From the NCBI GenBank assembly GCA_021397845.1, contig JAHSVC010000040.1:1799501-1863500 (forward strand): DNA of 64,000 bases. Direction: 5' to 3'. Under the pieces are notes generated by a model. The model ran no database searches. It was given only the letters and a program-made list of their open reading frames with translations, and was not told the DNA's origin. Shown here in pieces: positions 22,916 to 34,532 of the stretch; the first letter of the stretch is position 1, and every line of letters starts with the position of its first letter. The stretch comes from Areca catechu. Taxonomy: Eukaryota > Streptophyta > Magnoliopsida > Arecales > Arecaceae. A program made the translations under genes and the position numbers.

Positions 22916-23571
22916 TCAACGAGGCAGTGGAATAAAATTAGAGCAACAAAATCTTAAAATTTGATAACAAATAGGTCCCAAAAAAACAACAACAAACTTT
23001 AACAAATTTTCACTAAGCATATAACTTCAACAACTCTCCAAAAATTTATACTAAAAAAGTAAAGATTAGTTCTAGTAATAAAAATTAAATTACTCAAACA
23101 ATAATTAATAAAGATTTCTTATTAATATTAAGCATATAAGCAAAACCCTTGTATTTTAATATTAATTTTAAAATCAAGAGTGTTATGATTTTCTTAATAT
23201 TCATATTTATAAGAATAATAAAAAGATATTATATCTTACTCAACAACCTATGGGATTACAGTCATATTTGTGTCTAATAGTATGGCTAGAAAAATATACT
23301 TATACCTTATGGAGTGAGCCAAAATACTGCACTCATGTTTTATAAATTGGGCTAAAATAAGAAGTTCCAAAATACTAAGTGTCAATATAACTTTTGATAG
23401 GGTCCAAAACATAACCAAGTTGAAAGTCAAAGATATGCACATATCAATGCTAGTCATAAATTACATTTATATCAAATTCTAAACAAAATATGCATAATAT
23501 TTGGTAATAAAACTAACACTTTCCATTTACAAATTTATTATCCATCCAAAACATAATTTCAAAATATTCAT
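22916..23571. other. AT-rich DNA, nothing recognised
   Basis: No gene, repeat unit or element end seen. Confidence 0.4.
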
Positions 23572-23579
23572 AAATTATA

Positions 23580-24055
23580 GTAAGGGTGAAAGTGGATAAG
23601 ATAACATTCATCTAGATCTATTTTCATATGCAAATCTATTTGAATATAGATTAAAATTTAATCATCCAATAATATCCTTATTTGCATCTATATCTATTAA
23701 AGAAAAATAGATATGGATTAGATAAACAACTATCTAATTTTATCTATAACTCTATTTAATTTTATATAGTACTTGTAAATTTTGATAAAAATATATAACT
23801 ATATTAACATATTATTAACTTGATTTACCATCCTCATAATAATATATTGATTCATAAAGTTTAATTATCCAACTTATAACCTTATTTATATCCTTACTTT
23901 AATATCCTATTTGTATCTATATCTATCAAAAACAAATATGGACATAATTTCTTTTACATCTGACTAATATCTATATCCATATCTATATTTATCAAACAAA
24001 ATAAATATATATATGGATATGATGATATCCAATCCTCTGATTTGATTTCAACCCT
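23580..24055. mobile_element. hAT-like MITE with near-perfect 8-bp target duplication
   Basis: The left end AGGGTGAAAGTGGATAAGATA and the inverse of the right end AGGGTTGAAATC, then GGATTGGATATC, form an imperfect inverted repeat. The interior is built from GATATGGATAT/ATATCCATATC motifs. Flanks AAATTATA (23572-23579) and AAATTATG (24056-24063) match at 7 of 8 positions, the size expected for hAT. There is no coding capacity. Confidence 0.6.
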
Positions 24056-24063
24056 AAATTATG

Positions 24064-25659
24064 TACTAGTCAATTTATAATATATTCCATTTTGTATTTA
24101 TTCATAAAAAAATTAAAAAAAAAACTATAAAAGGTATATCATTACTTACCTTACAAGCATACTCCGTAAACAAATCCAACTAATTCTAAAAATTTCTTTA
24201 GAACCTAACATTCTTAGAATTAATTTAAACAAAATATGGTCATGATACATTATAAAAATAAAATTCTAAATCTTTGATATGCTAGGACTGACCTAAAAGT
24301 CAATTCCTTTTTTATTTATTCAAAATACTACCTCAAAAGATATATTAAATTAAATTCCTAATTAACTTTTATCATATTAGTTTCATATTGCTGTTGTATA
24401 AAAATAAATCTCTAGAATATATTAAATAAAAAATTTAAAAATCTAAATTTTAGTGGCAGAATAAAGTTAATTACATTGCTTCTAGTTTACATAAAATGGT
24501 TATTAGTTAACATATATATAATAATAATAAAAAACTCAAAATACATTGTATCAAAAATAATATTTATAGATATTTAAAACATAATCTTTTTTGTTTACTA
24601 GAAATTTAAAACATAATCAAAAATAAATTCATAGAATATAAATATAAATTTAATTACTAGAAATTTATTTTATTGTTATTTCTTACCTATAAATTAAATT
24701 AATTTAAAGAATTTATTAGTTTCTCGTAAATTAAAATATACTTTCTTTTAATCTACATAAAACTAGTATACAAAATTAGAGAGCAAAATATGATATTTAG
24801 GTAAATTTAATTTTCTAGATTAAAAACAAATTTGTTTTTTCTGGAAATTAAGTTCTTGAAATGTAATATACAAAGTTTAAGTTTGAAGCTTATTTAATAT
24901 TTGATAGTTTTGAAAGCAGAAAATAATTCTCAAAAAAACTATTAATAGAAATTAAAATAGTGTTTTTTGGCTGAATTTATTTGCTATAGAAATTATTTTA
25001 CACAGCTTCTTCTTCTCGAGAGATTGTAGGAAAGAAATAAGACTATTGTTGAAGCTTACAAGAAGTTGGATTGATATGTGCATAGAAGAAAGAGAATAGA
25101 AACAATATTGCGATATTCTTCGCAACATATAGATCATAGAGAGGAAAATCTTGCATGGTATTGAATTTCTTGAGACAGAAAGAAAAAAATATAATTGGAG
25201 GATGGTGAGGAGGTGTTAGCATTGGTTTCTCATAGATATTGATTGGAAGGAAAGAAATGTAAGATTTAAAGATAACAGGTTCTAATAGACATGATCCAAG
25301 AGGATCATGAATTTCTCATGGGGAAAGGGCATGGATTAAAAAGAGTAGCAAGTTGGGACCAACCTTATCTAAATCAAGTAAAACTTGGTCAAAGTCAGGA
25401 TACTAGATATTACAAGTATAGAACTAATTCTTCAAACTTATGAAGCAGCCAATGAAATTGTGCCCTAATTTCAACTACCAAAAATCATTGTCTTGTAACC
25501 ATAAAGATGATAATTTAGTCGATATTGGATGTGGACTCAATTATTTTTATTATTACTATGTATCGGACATTCTCCAATGGAGTGGGCCCCTCTGCTACCC
25601 CCCACCATCCACCCAAATATATATATATATATATATATAAGACAATCAAATTATACATG
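24064..25659. other. AT-rich DNA, nothing recognised
   Basis: Very AT-rich to about 25000, then less so. Only short frames occur. An (AT)n microsatellite lies at 25616-25640, just before an LTR start. Confidence 0.4.
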
Positions 25660-27231
25660 TGTAATACCCAAAAAAAAAGAAAGAAGGGACAAAGGGGAAA
25701 GAAGACTTCTGATGGGAGTCTTCCTCCTCCCAGAGTCCGTCGAGAGAAAGAAGAGGGAGGGCCAAAACCCTATCCCTAAAAATTATAAAAGGGGATCCCA
25801 CTTCTCCCTCTCTTCATCACCCTCCCCACCTACTTACCACTAGCGACGAGGAGTTGAAGCCTTCATGGGTGCGGCAACGAATCCATGGAAATCTTCGATG
25901 ATCGGTCGATGGAAGACCTTACCAGGACTGAGGTAAGATTTTTCGGCCTCTTTTTTCCTTTTTCCTTTGATTCCCAGTGACGAGGGTCACCGTTGATGGA
26001 TGCTAAACTGGATGGAGGTTGAGCCATCATGGACCACCACCAGTTCTATTCGATCGAGTAGAAGATGAAGAGAGAGGGAGGAAGGAGAGGAAGAAGAAAG
26101 GGGAAAGGAGGAGAAGAGAAGAAGGAAAGGAAAAGAAATGAAAAGGAAAAAAAAAAGAGAGGGGGAGACCCCTATTCGAGATGGAGAAGGAGAGGGGAAG
26201 GGAAAAAGAAAAAGAAAAAGAAGAATGAGAGGAGAGAAGAAAAGAAAAGAAAAGAAAAGAAAAAAGAGAAAAAGAGAAAAAGAGAAGGAAAGAAAAAAAG
26301 AAAAAGAAAGAAAGAAAAGAGAAAAAAAAAGAAAGGGAGGGAAGAGAGAGAAATGGAGGAAGAAGAGAAAAAGATGAAAAAAATAATAAATAAATAAATA
26401 TTAAAAATGAGAGATTGAAAAGCTTCTCTCTCTTGGAATTCATGAAGTAAGGTATCAATGGATAGATCACTGATAAAATTCGGATAAAAGATTTTGAATT
26501 TATAATTATCCTAAGATTATTTATTTATATTTAAAAAAAATATTATTATGAGGGAACAGCCTTCTGAGTAGAGGGGTGTTGAGCGAGCTCTGGGTATGAA
26601 CTGATATCTGGTACATTGGATTGGTTCTAATGAGGTAAGAATTTCTGGACATGATCACCAGTTTTATATATATATCTTACATGGCATGATTTAATCCATG
26701 CACATGAGCATTAGCATGCACGACTATTTTTGTATGGTATATTTTGATTTCTCATGATCGATAATATGATTGATATTATTATTATTTATGTTCTTGTATA
26801 CCATGTTTCACCAAGCAAAGTTACCTTTGGATGGGTTGGACCATGATGCCGTTCATCAAAAAACTTAAATAACATGACTGACTACATGATGTGAATTGAT
26901 AAAGTATTAATCAAGGAAATAAGGTGTTTGGACTAGCCATGCCACGGGCAGGATCATGGTTACTGAGATTGCCAGTCACGGGTGGGAGTGTGATAATGAG
27001 ATTGCCATTCACAGGTAGGAGTGTAACAAAGAGCTTGTTAATCACAAGCGAGAGTGTAATACTGAGATTGCCAACCATGGCTGGGAGCATGATTGCAGTT
27101 AGTCCAAAACCTTAAAGAAGAAGATAACCTAATGGAAACATGAAAAGAAAATATAATTTTACCAAAGGTTTTGTTATACATGGCATTTTGGTTGTTTGAT
27201 TGCATGATATGACATTCTAGTGTTTTCTTAT
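25660..27231 (+). repeat. LTR fragment, Del/Tekay-like
   Basis: It begins TGTAATACCCAAAA, a start I associate with Del/Tekay chromovirus LTRs, and has a TATA box (TTATAAAAGGGG, about 25787). A purine-rich tract at 26063-26395 and four copies of a roughly 40-bp motif at 26935-27085 (GAGATTGCCAxxCACGGGTGGGAGTGT) follow. It stops where the Tat-B LTR begins (27232). No internal region or second LTR of this family is in the window, so the family name is tentative. Confidence 0.55.
26063..26395 (+). repeat. Purine-rich low-complexity tract (GAAAG/GGAGA)
   Basis: About 330 bp almost free of pyrimidines on the plus strand. All apparent frames (Lys/Glu/Arg on one strand, Phe/Ser/Leu on the other) are by-products of composition. 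Confidence 0.9.
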
Positions 27232-27980
27232 TGTTGAAGCTAAATCCCCGCTGACCGGATGGAGCAACCTGCTTGTGGTTCACCTTTAATGAAAACCTGC
27301 AAAACAAATCTCCTGATCGAAGAAAGCTAGTTCACCTTCGATGAAAACCTGCAAAACAAATTCCCTAACCGGAATTTCTCTGGTAGAGGACACTCCGATG
27401 CCAAAGTCAGCCAGGATTTAGGCAACATAATGGAGAACTTGAGAGTAGAATGAAGTGGAATGGAAAGGAAAATGAGTGGAGTGGCATTAAAAGAGCTAGT
27501 TGCAGACTAGCTCTAACTTGTTAAAGTTTGCTTACCTCGAGTGTCCCCTCTTACCGATATTTATAGGCGTGAGTGTAACTACTTACGGTTATGGAAGTTC
27601 GTTAATGTAACTTTCTCATAACAGTAAGTAGTGGTGGTCGGAAATTAATAATATGTTCTTGAGGTGTCTTCTTCAGACCAGGCTGAAGACATGAAACCGA
27701 ATGAAGTAATAATATGTTCTTGAGGTGTCTTCTTCGGACCAGGCTGAAGACATGAAGTTGAATGAAGTAATAATATATTCTAGAAGTATCTTCTTCGGAC
27801 TAGGCTGAAGACATGAAGCTGAATGAAGTAATAATATATTATTTTTATTGAGATGGATTGTAGCCCTCGTTAAATTAAGAAGACATCATCTTCACGTGCA
27901 CTGACTTGGTTGATGGGTCCAAATAAAAATGATCCAACTGATGAACCAGCAATTATTTTGTATCAAATCGGATTACCACA
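27232..27980 (-). repeat. 3' LTR of Tat-B
   Basis: On the minus strand it begins TGTGGTAATCCG right after GGAGTGGGGGGCAAC and ends near GGGGATTTAGCTTCAACA (27232). Its last part (CATCGGAGTGTCCTCTACCAG, then TTTTGCAGG) matches other Tat LTRs. It includes TATAAATA at 27565-27558. About 750 bp long. The flank CTTAT (27227-27231) would be one target-site copy. Confidence 0.78.
27648..27835 (-). repeat. Three ~61-bp direct repeats in the Tat-B LTR
   Basis: Three copies of a unit that on the plus strand contains GTGTCTTCTTCGGACCAGGC followed by TGAAGACATGAA. TCTTC and GAAGA give each copy a small hairpin. They lie between the LTR start and the TATA box, where an enhancer-like array would sit. Confidence 0.85.
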
Positions 27981-27996
27981 GTTGCCCCCCACTCCT
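27981..27996 (-). promoter_or_regulatory. Polypurine tract of Tat-B
   Basis: Minus strand GGAGTGGGGGGCAAC immediately before the LTR. Same form as Tat-1 5133-5150. Confidence 0.8.
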
Positions 27997-28441
27997 AATT
28001 TTGAAATAACTTTATTTCGAAAAATGGGAGTAGTTAGAGTTTGTCGTTTATGGATGAAAATAAGATAATCAATGATAGAGAATCGCTAACCCTTTCTTTC
28101 ATAATAACTAATTTATGATTCGAAGATCATGCCAATGACAGGTGTCAACCTATTATTAATGCCTCAAAAAGGAAGCGTTGATTCAAAAGTTTGGCTGATC
28201 CTTTCATTAAAAGGATTTCCATAGGACTTTTCATCAACCGAGAAGATGCACTTGGTGAGATCCTGAACTTTGATTATTATGTCAAAAACTCATCTTGGCC
28301 ATCTGTGATATTTCTCGTGGATCATAACTAATAATTCATCAATCGACGCCTCTTAGTAATTCGTACTCATGATCGACGCCACTGATACATTATGTGATTG
28401 AAAAGACCGTCATCTTTCCAAGAAAATGATGCCATCCTACG

Positions 28442-28449
28442 TATAAAAG
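28442..28449 (+). promoter_or_regulatory. TATA box in front of the Tat-B antisense gene
   Basis: ACGTATAAAAGGGG lies about 150 bp upstream of the antisense gene ATG (28592), with pyrimidine-rich CTTCCTTCTTCTTCCTCTCG between them, as in a plant core promoter and leader. It is outside the LTR and drives away from it, antisense to gag-pol. It has not been shown to be active. Confidence 0.6.
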
Positions 28450-29041
28450 GGGTGATCATGTAATGAAATGAACTTCCACATTTTCTACTAAAACTTCCTT
28501 CTTCTTCCTCTCGTCCTGCACCATTGTTCTTCTTCTGCAAGTTATTTTGTTTTGGCCTGGAGGTAGGGGTCCTTCTATTTATTCTTTCATAATGTCTAAG
28601 TTGTTAGATAACCCAACCATTAGCAAGGGTTCAATGAGGGATGAACCTTTTGGGTGTGGAGGCCCTATCAGAAGGAAAGGTTTTGAACTTTTTCCAGAAA
28701 TAGTCGTTAGTTCCTTATCTCATACTAGGATAGAGAGTCTTCAAAATCGCTATCACATTCCTAAGACCTTTAAGGCATTTATTCCCAATCCAGATGAGAG
28801 GATTATTCGTCCTCCTCCCGGGGCAATCGCCGTATGCGAAGATCTGGCCTTAGGTTTCCTCTTAATCCTTTCTTTGTGAAGGTTTTTAATCTCTATCAAG
28901 TAGTCCTAGCTCAACTGACACCAAATAGCTATAGAAACATCTGTGGGTTTTTAGTTCTTTGCAAACTTCATAAGGTGATCCCAGAACTTCTTGTTTACTT
29001 CTCTTTTTGTACTGAAAAAAAGACTTTCATGGTGAAGGATG

Positions 29042-31693
29042 TGTTGGGAATTGTGTCCCAAAACCAATCGTCTAGGTTGTAGGCGGTTGTGCTCAGTATT
29101 ATAATCTATATATGAATTAATAAAACATTGTTATGGCAGCTCATCACAGTCTTTCATTTCCCTGCAATGAACTCAATTTATGTGATGAAGTCCTTAGGAC
29201 TGCACTAATTTCGATATAGAGAGGATATATCGAGTGGTCCTTTAAAAGGTTCACAACCAAAGAATATATTGTACATGACGGCAATGTATCAAGTATAGGT
29301 TATTGTGGTTCACACCGTTTGATTGTCCTCTTGTCTAAAGGAGTGTTGTGACACTGATGTGATCTGCAAGTGAGATGTGTGACATCTCATTGAACGTGAC
29401 TCCGTGGAGCTCCTTTCTGCCAAAGGATTGCTCGCGATTGGATATGGGTATATGTGTCCCTCTGACCTGAGGTCACTATGGTAGCTTGCAAGCAACTCCT
29501 TGTGCTTTGGTGCCGGACTACCCGGATTTTTATTGCAGTGATGGAAGGTTTAGGTACAGGCAAGTACTTGTGGAGCAGTGGTAGACCAAGATGGAATTGA
29601 CCTGTCCAAATTATTGGATTAAATGTCTCGTAGTGTCTCAATTTAGCAAATCCTTGGCCAAGGTAGTCCTAGTGAGGAGTCACTGGACTTGCGAGGTTGA
29701 GACATGTAGTGGATTGACTCAGTCAGGGTTGGCAGTCTAATCCTAGGTCATCCCGAGCATTAGAGGTCAAAGGGATGAATTATACGGTAACCATATGCCA
29801 CAGGTTCCATAGATTGCTCTCGCATCTTCGGCCTATCCGGACGCCGGGACCCATTGCTAGATGGTATCTTATGCTGATACTGGAAGTGTTCCAATGCTAC
29901 CGTTTAGGTTCGAGCCTATGAGGTCATATGCCATCAAGAATTTCTTTCTGATCCAGGAACCGATCAACGATTGGGAATCGGTTAAATGGACTAATTAAGC
30001 ACACATTGGATTTTCTGGTCTGATTTGGATTGACCAGGATTAATTTGGGTCAACCAGGAATTGTTCCTGGATGACTAGGACTGGACCCATTTTTATTGGT
30101 TGGATTTAGTCGGATCGGATTTTATTAAACCAGTTTTTGAAATTGGTGAACCAAGTTTTGGTTTTTAATAAACCGGATTTTATTCGGTTTGATGAACTGT
30201 TTTAAAAGATGTGGCTGTTTGCACGAGTTTTCTCCCAGTGGGTTTAAAACACCGAAGACATTGCATGGTTTCCTCTCTCTCTCGGATTGCCCTGATCACC
30301 GGTTTGAAGTCTTGCTGGATTCGTTGCTTGGTGTTTTTCTCCCACACGGCTTTCCCTCCTCCTCTCGGTTTCATGATGTTCCAGCCTCTATATTTTTCTC
30401 TCGGTCCCTATTTCCACCGAACTTCCCAGCTTTCAAAAGAGTTTGATTAGGAGTTCTCTCAGTGGAACTCTCCCGCTGGCCTCTTACTCATTTTCCATGG
30501 TCTTCATGGATTGTATTTCTCTACCTATAAGTACAGCCTGAGGATTGAACGCCAAAACAAAAGAGAGAAGCAACCGAGAGGTGTGAGAGAGATTAAAAGA
30601 GTGCTTCACCATGTTTTTCCCCTTGATCCCGGTTCTTCCAGCATCGGTTCCCTGCTTCTCTGCCGCTCCAGAGCCTATTCCAAAGGCTGTTTGGCTTTAT
30701 CCGGTTCTCTCTCATGTTGTCTTGCGAGCGTTCACGGGTTTGTTTCTCCGCCCCATATATACATCCTGTTGCTGGCCGTGAGATGTGGTGAGGGAAGAGA
30801 GGTGAAGAAGAAAAGAAAAAAGAAAGAACATAGCCGTGAGAGAAATATTGAGAGGAGCTGTCTCTGTTTTTTGGTTGCTGGGATAAGAGTGCGTGAAAGA
30901 AGGCCGTGCGTGCGAAAGAAACCGGTTTGTTTTTCTTGGATTTTCACCGCCTCGGTGATTTTCTGGTTGTTGGAAGTCCATGGCTTGCAGCAGGGAGTAA
31001 GTCCGTGGCTTGCGGTGTGAAGAACAAAAAGTAATAACAGGGCATGCGATGGATGAGACGGGAAGTGAGAAGAACGGAGCATGCTTTGAGTGCAGTATTT
31101 TGTACTGCATTCCGTGTCATGTTTCCCTGGTTTTGTTTCTCTACTGTGTGCTCAAGATGGAGTTTGGGCAGTCTTGGAGAAGACTGTCCATGAGGATTAT
31201 TTAATATTTTCTGCTCATCCATCCGTGAGTCGGATCAACGAGAATCCATGCATAGATACTCTAGAGGGTGGACGTGTGGACACCTCGAGAGGTCAGGTCG
31301 AATCTTCTTCTTGCTGTGTTGCATATCATATCATGCCGTTGCAGATCTTTTTATTGTTGAAGGAGTTCAACCAGTTGCTGCTGATCTGATCTATCATTCC
31401 TCTTCAGTCAGGTATGATTTTTTTTTGCTTATCATGCATGCCTAAATCTAGTTGTTATCATATGTTTTATATTATTGTAGTTGCCTATACATGCCTCTGT
31501 AGCTGTTACTGTTACATGCTTCATGTTTATGTTAGATCCTGTGCCTCTGTAGCTGTTACATGCTTCATGTTTATGTTAGATCCTGTGAATTGTAGGTAAT
31601 TTTCATTTGCATGCTTAAATTTTTAATTATGTAATACCTACTCCCTAGTGCCTATATCTACAATAGGCTTCCGGTGCACCAGGTTTTCCTTCA
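29042..31693. mobile_element. 2.65-kb solo LTR (probably Ty1/copia) inside the antisense gene
   Basis: It begins TGTTGGGAATTGTGTCCCAA and ends GGTTTTCCTTCA, with the 5-bp duplication GGATG on both sides (29037-29041 and 31694-31698). The host gene reads on across it. There is a TATA box (TATAAGTA, 30526-30533) and a leader-like region, but no gag or pol motif. A single long LTR left by recombination between two LTRs is the simplest reading. A long non-autonomous element is the alternative, but I see no second terminal copy within it. Confidence 0.75.
31494..31587 (+). repeat. Short direct repeat in the solo LTR
   Basis: GCCTCTGTAGCTGTTAC, then ATGCTTCATGTTTATGTTAG and ATCCTGTG occur twice, about 48 bp apart. 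Confidence 0.8.
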
Positions 31694-31974
31694 GGATGGT
31701 GGGTTATCGGCCCTCGTCCAGGCCGAAGACTAATTAAGTGGACTCCCAGTGCCATAGATGGGTGGAAATTCTATTTCTTTTTCATCTTTTATCCATCCTG
31801 GTGCTTTAATATCGAATGGAAGACTCCACGTTTAGATGCAAACGCCATGAAAAAAATCTTGAAGGCCGATCAGAAGGACTTCGAGATATTATCAAATCAG
31901 GGGGTTCTTCTAGCCAAGGGACTATTAAGGAACAAACCTTCATCTCGCTCATATCAGCGAGCTTCCAATAATAG

Positions 31975-32064
31975 GTATAAAAGATAGTCGACTTTAGTTC
32001 TTTTTTCAAAATCTATTATGTTCTTCCGATGACTGACCTGAGAATCCTTTCTCTTTGATTACAG
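31975..32064 (+). other. Intron of the Tat-B antisense gene
   Basis: 90 nt, GTATAAAAG to CTTTGATTACAG. It is in the same place, and nearly the same length, as the introns at 3811-3723 and 11671-11588. Confidence 0.65.
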
Positions 32065-33320
32065 GTGAATCGATGAGGCCTAACCTTGAAAGACTTCGAC
32101 AGGCATCTAGAAAGAGAGCAGTACCAGTTCATCAGAAGGAAAAAAGAAGGCTATGTCTAAAGGAACTTCCAATACATCTCCAACAAGGGCCACACCTGAC
32201 GAAGACGATGCCCCCTCAATGTAACCTCCTTCAAGGAGTTCATCCCCATTGTCCTCTCCAGAATGATCCATCCCAAATCCGACTATCCGAGAGCCGCTCC
32301 TTCTTCGAAGGATAAAAGAAGAGCAAAGGAAAGGCTCCCTAGACTGAAAAGGGTATAGGGAGGAATGCCCCAATGGATAAGGAGTATAACATGGATTTTG
32401 CAACTTTTTCTGATAGACGGGGCTTGGTGCACCCCGAATTAGCTAGAGAGATACTGAAGCACACTCTCCGCTCTTGAGACTGGGAAGTCAGCAGAACCCG
32501 ATGCATCGAGGAGATATCTGATTCAGCATTCTCATCTATGCTGAAGATGGATATCATTCTTCCTTTCTTCCTTTTAATATAATGTTTAACTTTGCTAACT
32601 TCATACTCCACGTGGTCAATACAGTTGATTCACATGTGACTCTTATGGAAGAGAGTATAATGAGTTCAGATATTGTCATAAGGGAATCAAAAAAAAAACT
32701 CTAAATGGCTAAAGTTGAGAAAGAAGTAGCCGAGGAGTTAAAGAAGGCCATGAAAGAAAAACTCTCTTGAGTGACATCATAGTTCAAAATCTGAAGGCCG
32801 ATTGGCAAAAACTTAGCTGATGGCTTCTAAAAGTAGTAAAACATAAAAAAGAGAAAAAAAAGATTCGATTCTTGGAACATTCGACAAGGAATCTCAGAAG
32901 AAGATCGAAGAGACGAAAGATCGAAAGAGACGATTGAAAAGGCCAATGAAGTGGTCTGAAAAGCTAAAGCAACAACCATAGAAATAGAAGCTTAAAAGAT
33001 CAAGTAGGGTGGTCGAGCACTATAAAAAGTCTTCGGCATTCGATGATGAAATAACCAAAGCAGGAACCTTCAGCTACCGAGCGGGTTATAATGATAGGGT
33101 AAATAAAGTATAAAAACTTTACCCAAACCTCAATATCTCGAGTATTCAGCTATATGAACTTGAAGAAACAGAAGAGCCTGGATCACCAAAAGTAATATCG
33201 GGTCATTCTGAAGAAGCCCATGTTGCAACCGAAGAAGTAGCTGGAGAGGAAATACTAAGGGTTGCTGACCCAGTTGATCTAACCCAAGCTGAAGATACTC
33301 TGGCTAAAGCCGATCCATAG

Positions 33321-34532
33321 GTGGCAGATATAAAAGATGCATAATTTTTGTAGCCCATTTTTTTTATTTTTTTATCATGTTGCAAGAAGATAATATACAT
33401 GTACTACTTTTCATGAATAGAATATCTTTCTTTCCAAATGAATTATGCTGCAATGAGAAATTTACTAAGTATGGATTCATCGAAGGTAAAATGTTGAATG
33501 ATGATCTTATCGATCATATAAAATTTGTGAATAAGCAACATTCCTGACAAGTACATCAACTTTCAACCCTAAAATTTTGAACAAAAATTCATCTAGGGAT
33601 AAAGTCCTCGAACTTAAAAATAATACCAAGTCTTCAAACTTAGAATAATACCAAGTCTTCGGATTTAAAATAATACCAAGTCTTCGGACTTAATCATAAT
33701 GTAAACATGAGCTTCGAAGAACCCAAACAAGTTAGCTCATCATATAGGTGATCTTTTCAATTTTAGAATTTCGATTCTTCATATCACATTAAATAGAATT
33801 AGATGGATAGAAATCCAAACTTTGGATAATTCTGCTATAATATATCGAATAAGAGAACTTGATATGTGAAACCATTCCCTTCTTCCAAGAAGATATAATA
33901 AAATAATCATGTAAATGAGATACCATAACCTTGTTTCTTCTTCTTTAGGAAACGAGAAAATCCGAAGTAATTAAATCTGTCATTTCATTAACTCCTCTGC
34001 TAGGATTGGCTGCTTAGATTATTGCTGATGGAAAATAATTTATATATGGAGTGGATATATCTTAACATGTCACCCGATTTACTTTGTACTTCATCGAATT
34101 TGTCATAGAATAGACCATGTAGATCGTCCCTGTATTTTGACAGAGAATGAAACAGGCTGGTTAAGCCCTCCTTGGCACTTCTTCGATCTTACCATAAGGT
34201 TGATCATGCAAATCATCCCGTGCATTTGATAGAGAATAAGATAGGCTAATCAAGCCCACCTCGACATTTAATAGGGTAGATCATGTAGATCATCCTTATG
34301 CCTTTTAATAGAGAATAAGATAGGCTGATCAAGCCCACCTCGACATTTCGTAGGGTAGATCACGTAGATCATCCTTATGCCTTTTAATAGAGAATAAGAT
34401 AGGCTGATCAAGCTCACTTCGATATTTTATAGGGTAGATTACGTAGATCATCCTTATGCCTTTTAATAGAGAATAAAACAGGCTGATTAGGCCCACCTCG
34501 ATACTTCAATATAACTCTATGAATAGGAATTT
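33321..34532. repeat. Tat-B region after pol, with tandem repeats
   Basis: Two arrays lie between the pol stop and the antisense gene end. One is about three copies of a 29-bp motif with AATAATACCAAGTCTTC (33615-33690). The other is about five copies of a roughly 79-bp unit with TAGAGAATAAGATAGGCTGA and CAAGCCCACCTCGACAT (34110-34505). The second sits right after pol, as the 119-bp array does in Tat-1, although the sequences are unrelated. Confidence 0.85.

Larger units (their letters stand above)
28592..33320 (+). pseudogene. Tat-B antisense gene, Transposase_28-like, split by a solo LTR
   Basis: ATG at 28592 (MSKLLDNPTISKG). The conserved core follows: after a one-base slip at about 28860 it reads RFPLNPFFVKVFNLYQ, VVLAQLTPNSYRN and ICGFLVLCKLHK, up to MVKD at 29039. 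The 29042-31693 insertion interrupts here. The reading resumes with a W-x-I-x-PRP-like block and WKFYFFF, IEWKTPRLDANAMKK. A GT-AG intron spans 31975-32064 (90 nt), at the place of Tat-1 intron 1; the next exon starts GESMRPNLER. A Lys/Glu-rich coiled coil follows (about 32700-33080, with stops). An acidic tail (LYELEETEEPG, EEVAGEEILRVADP) ends at TAG 33318-33320. Layout matches the Tat-1 antisense gene from end to end. Stops and shifts make it inactive, and the function is unknown. Confidence 0.73.

Noticed and set aside
26027..26470. 147-residue Phe/Ser/Leu-rich frame and its Lys/Glu/Arg-rich opposite
   Set aside because: Produced by the purine-rich low-complexity tract; no domain, no constraint.
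30511..31020. 169-residue frame in the solo LTR
   Set aside because: It starts at the TATA box and lies in the LTR leader region; no protein motif, and opposite-strand frames are equally long.
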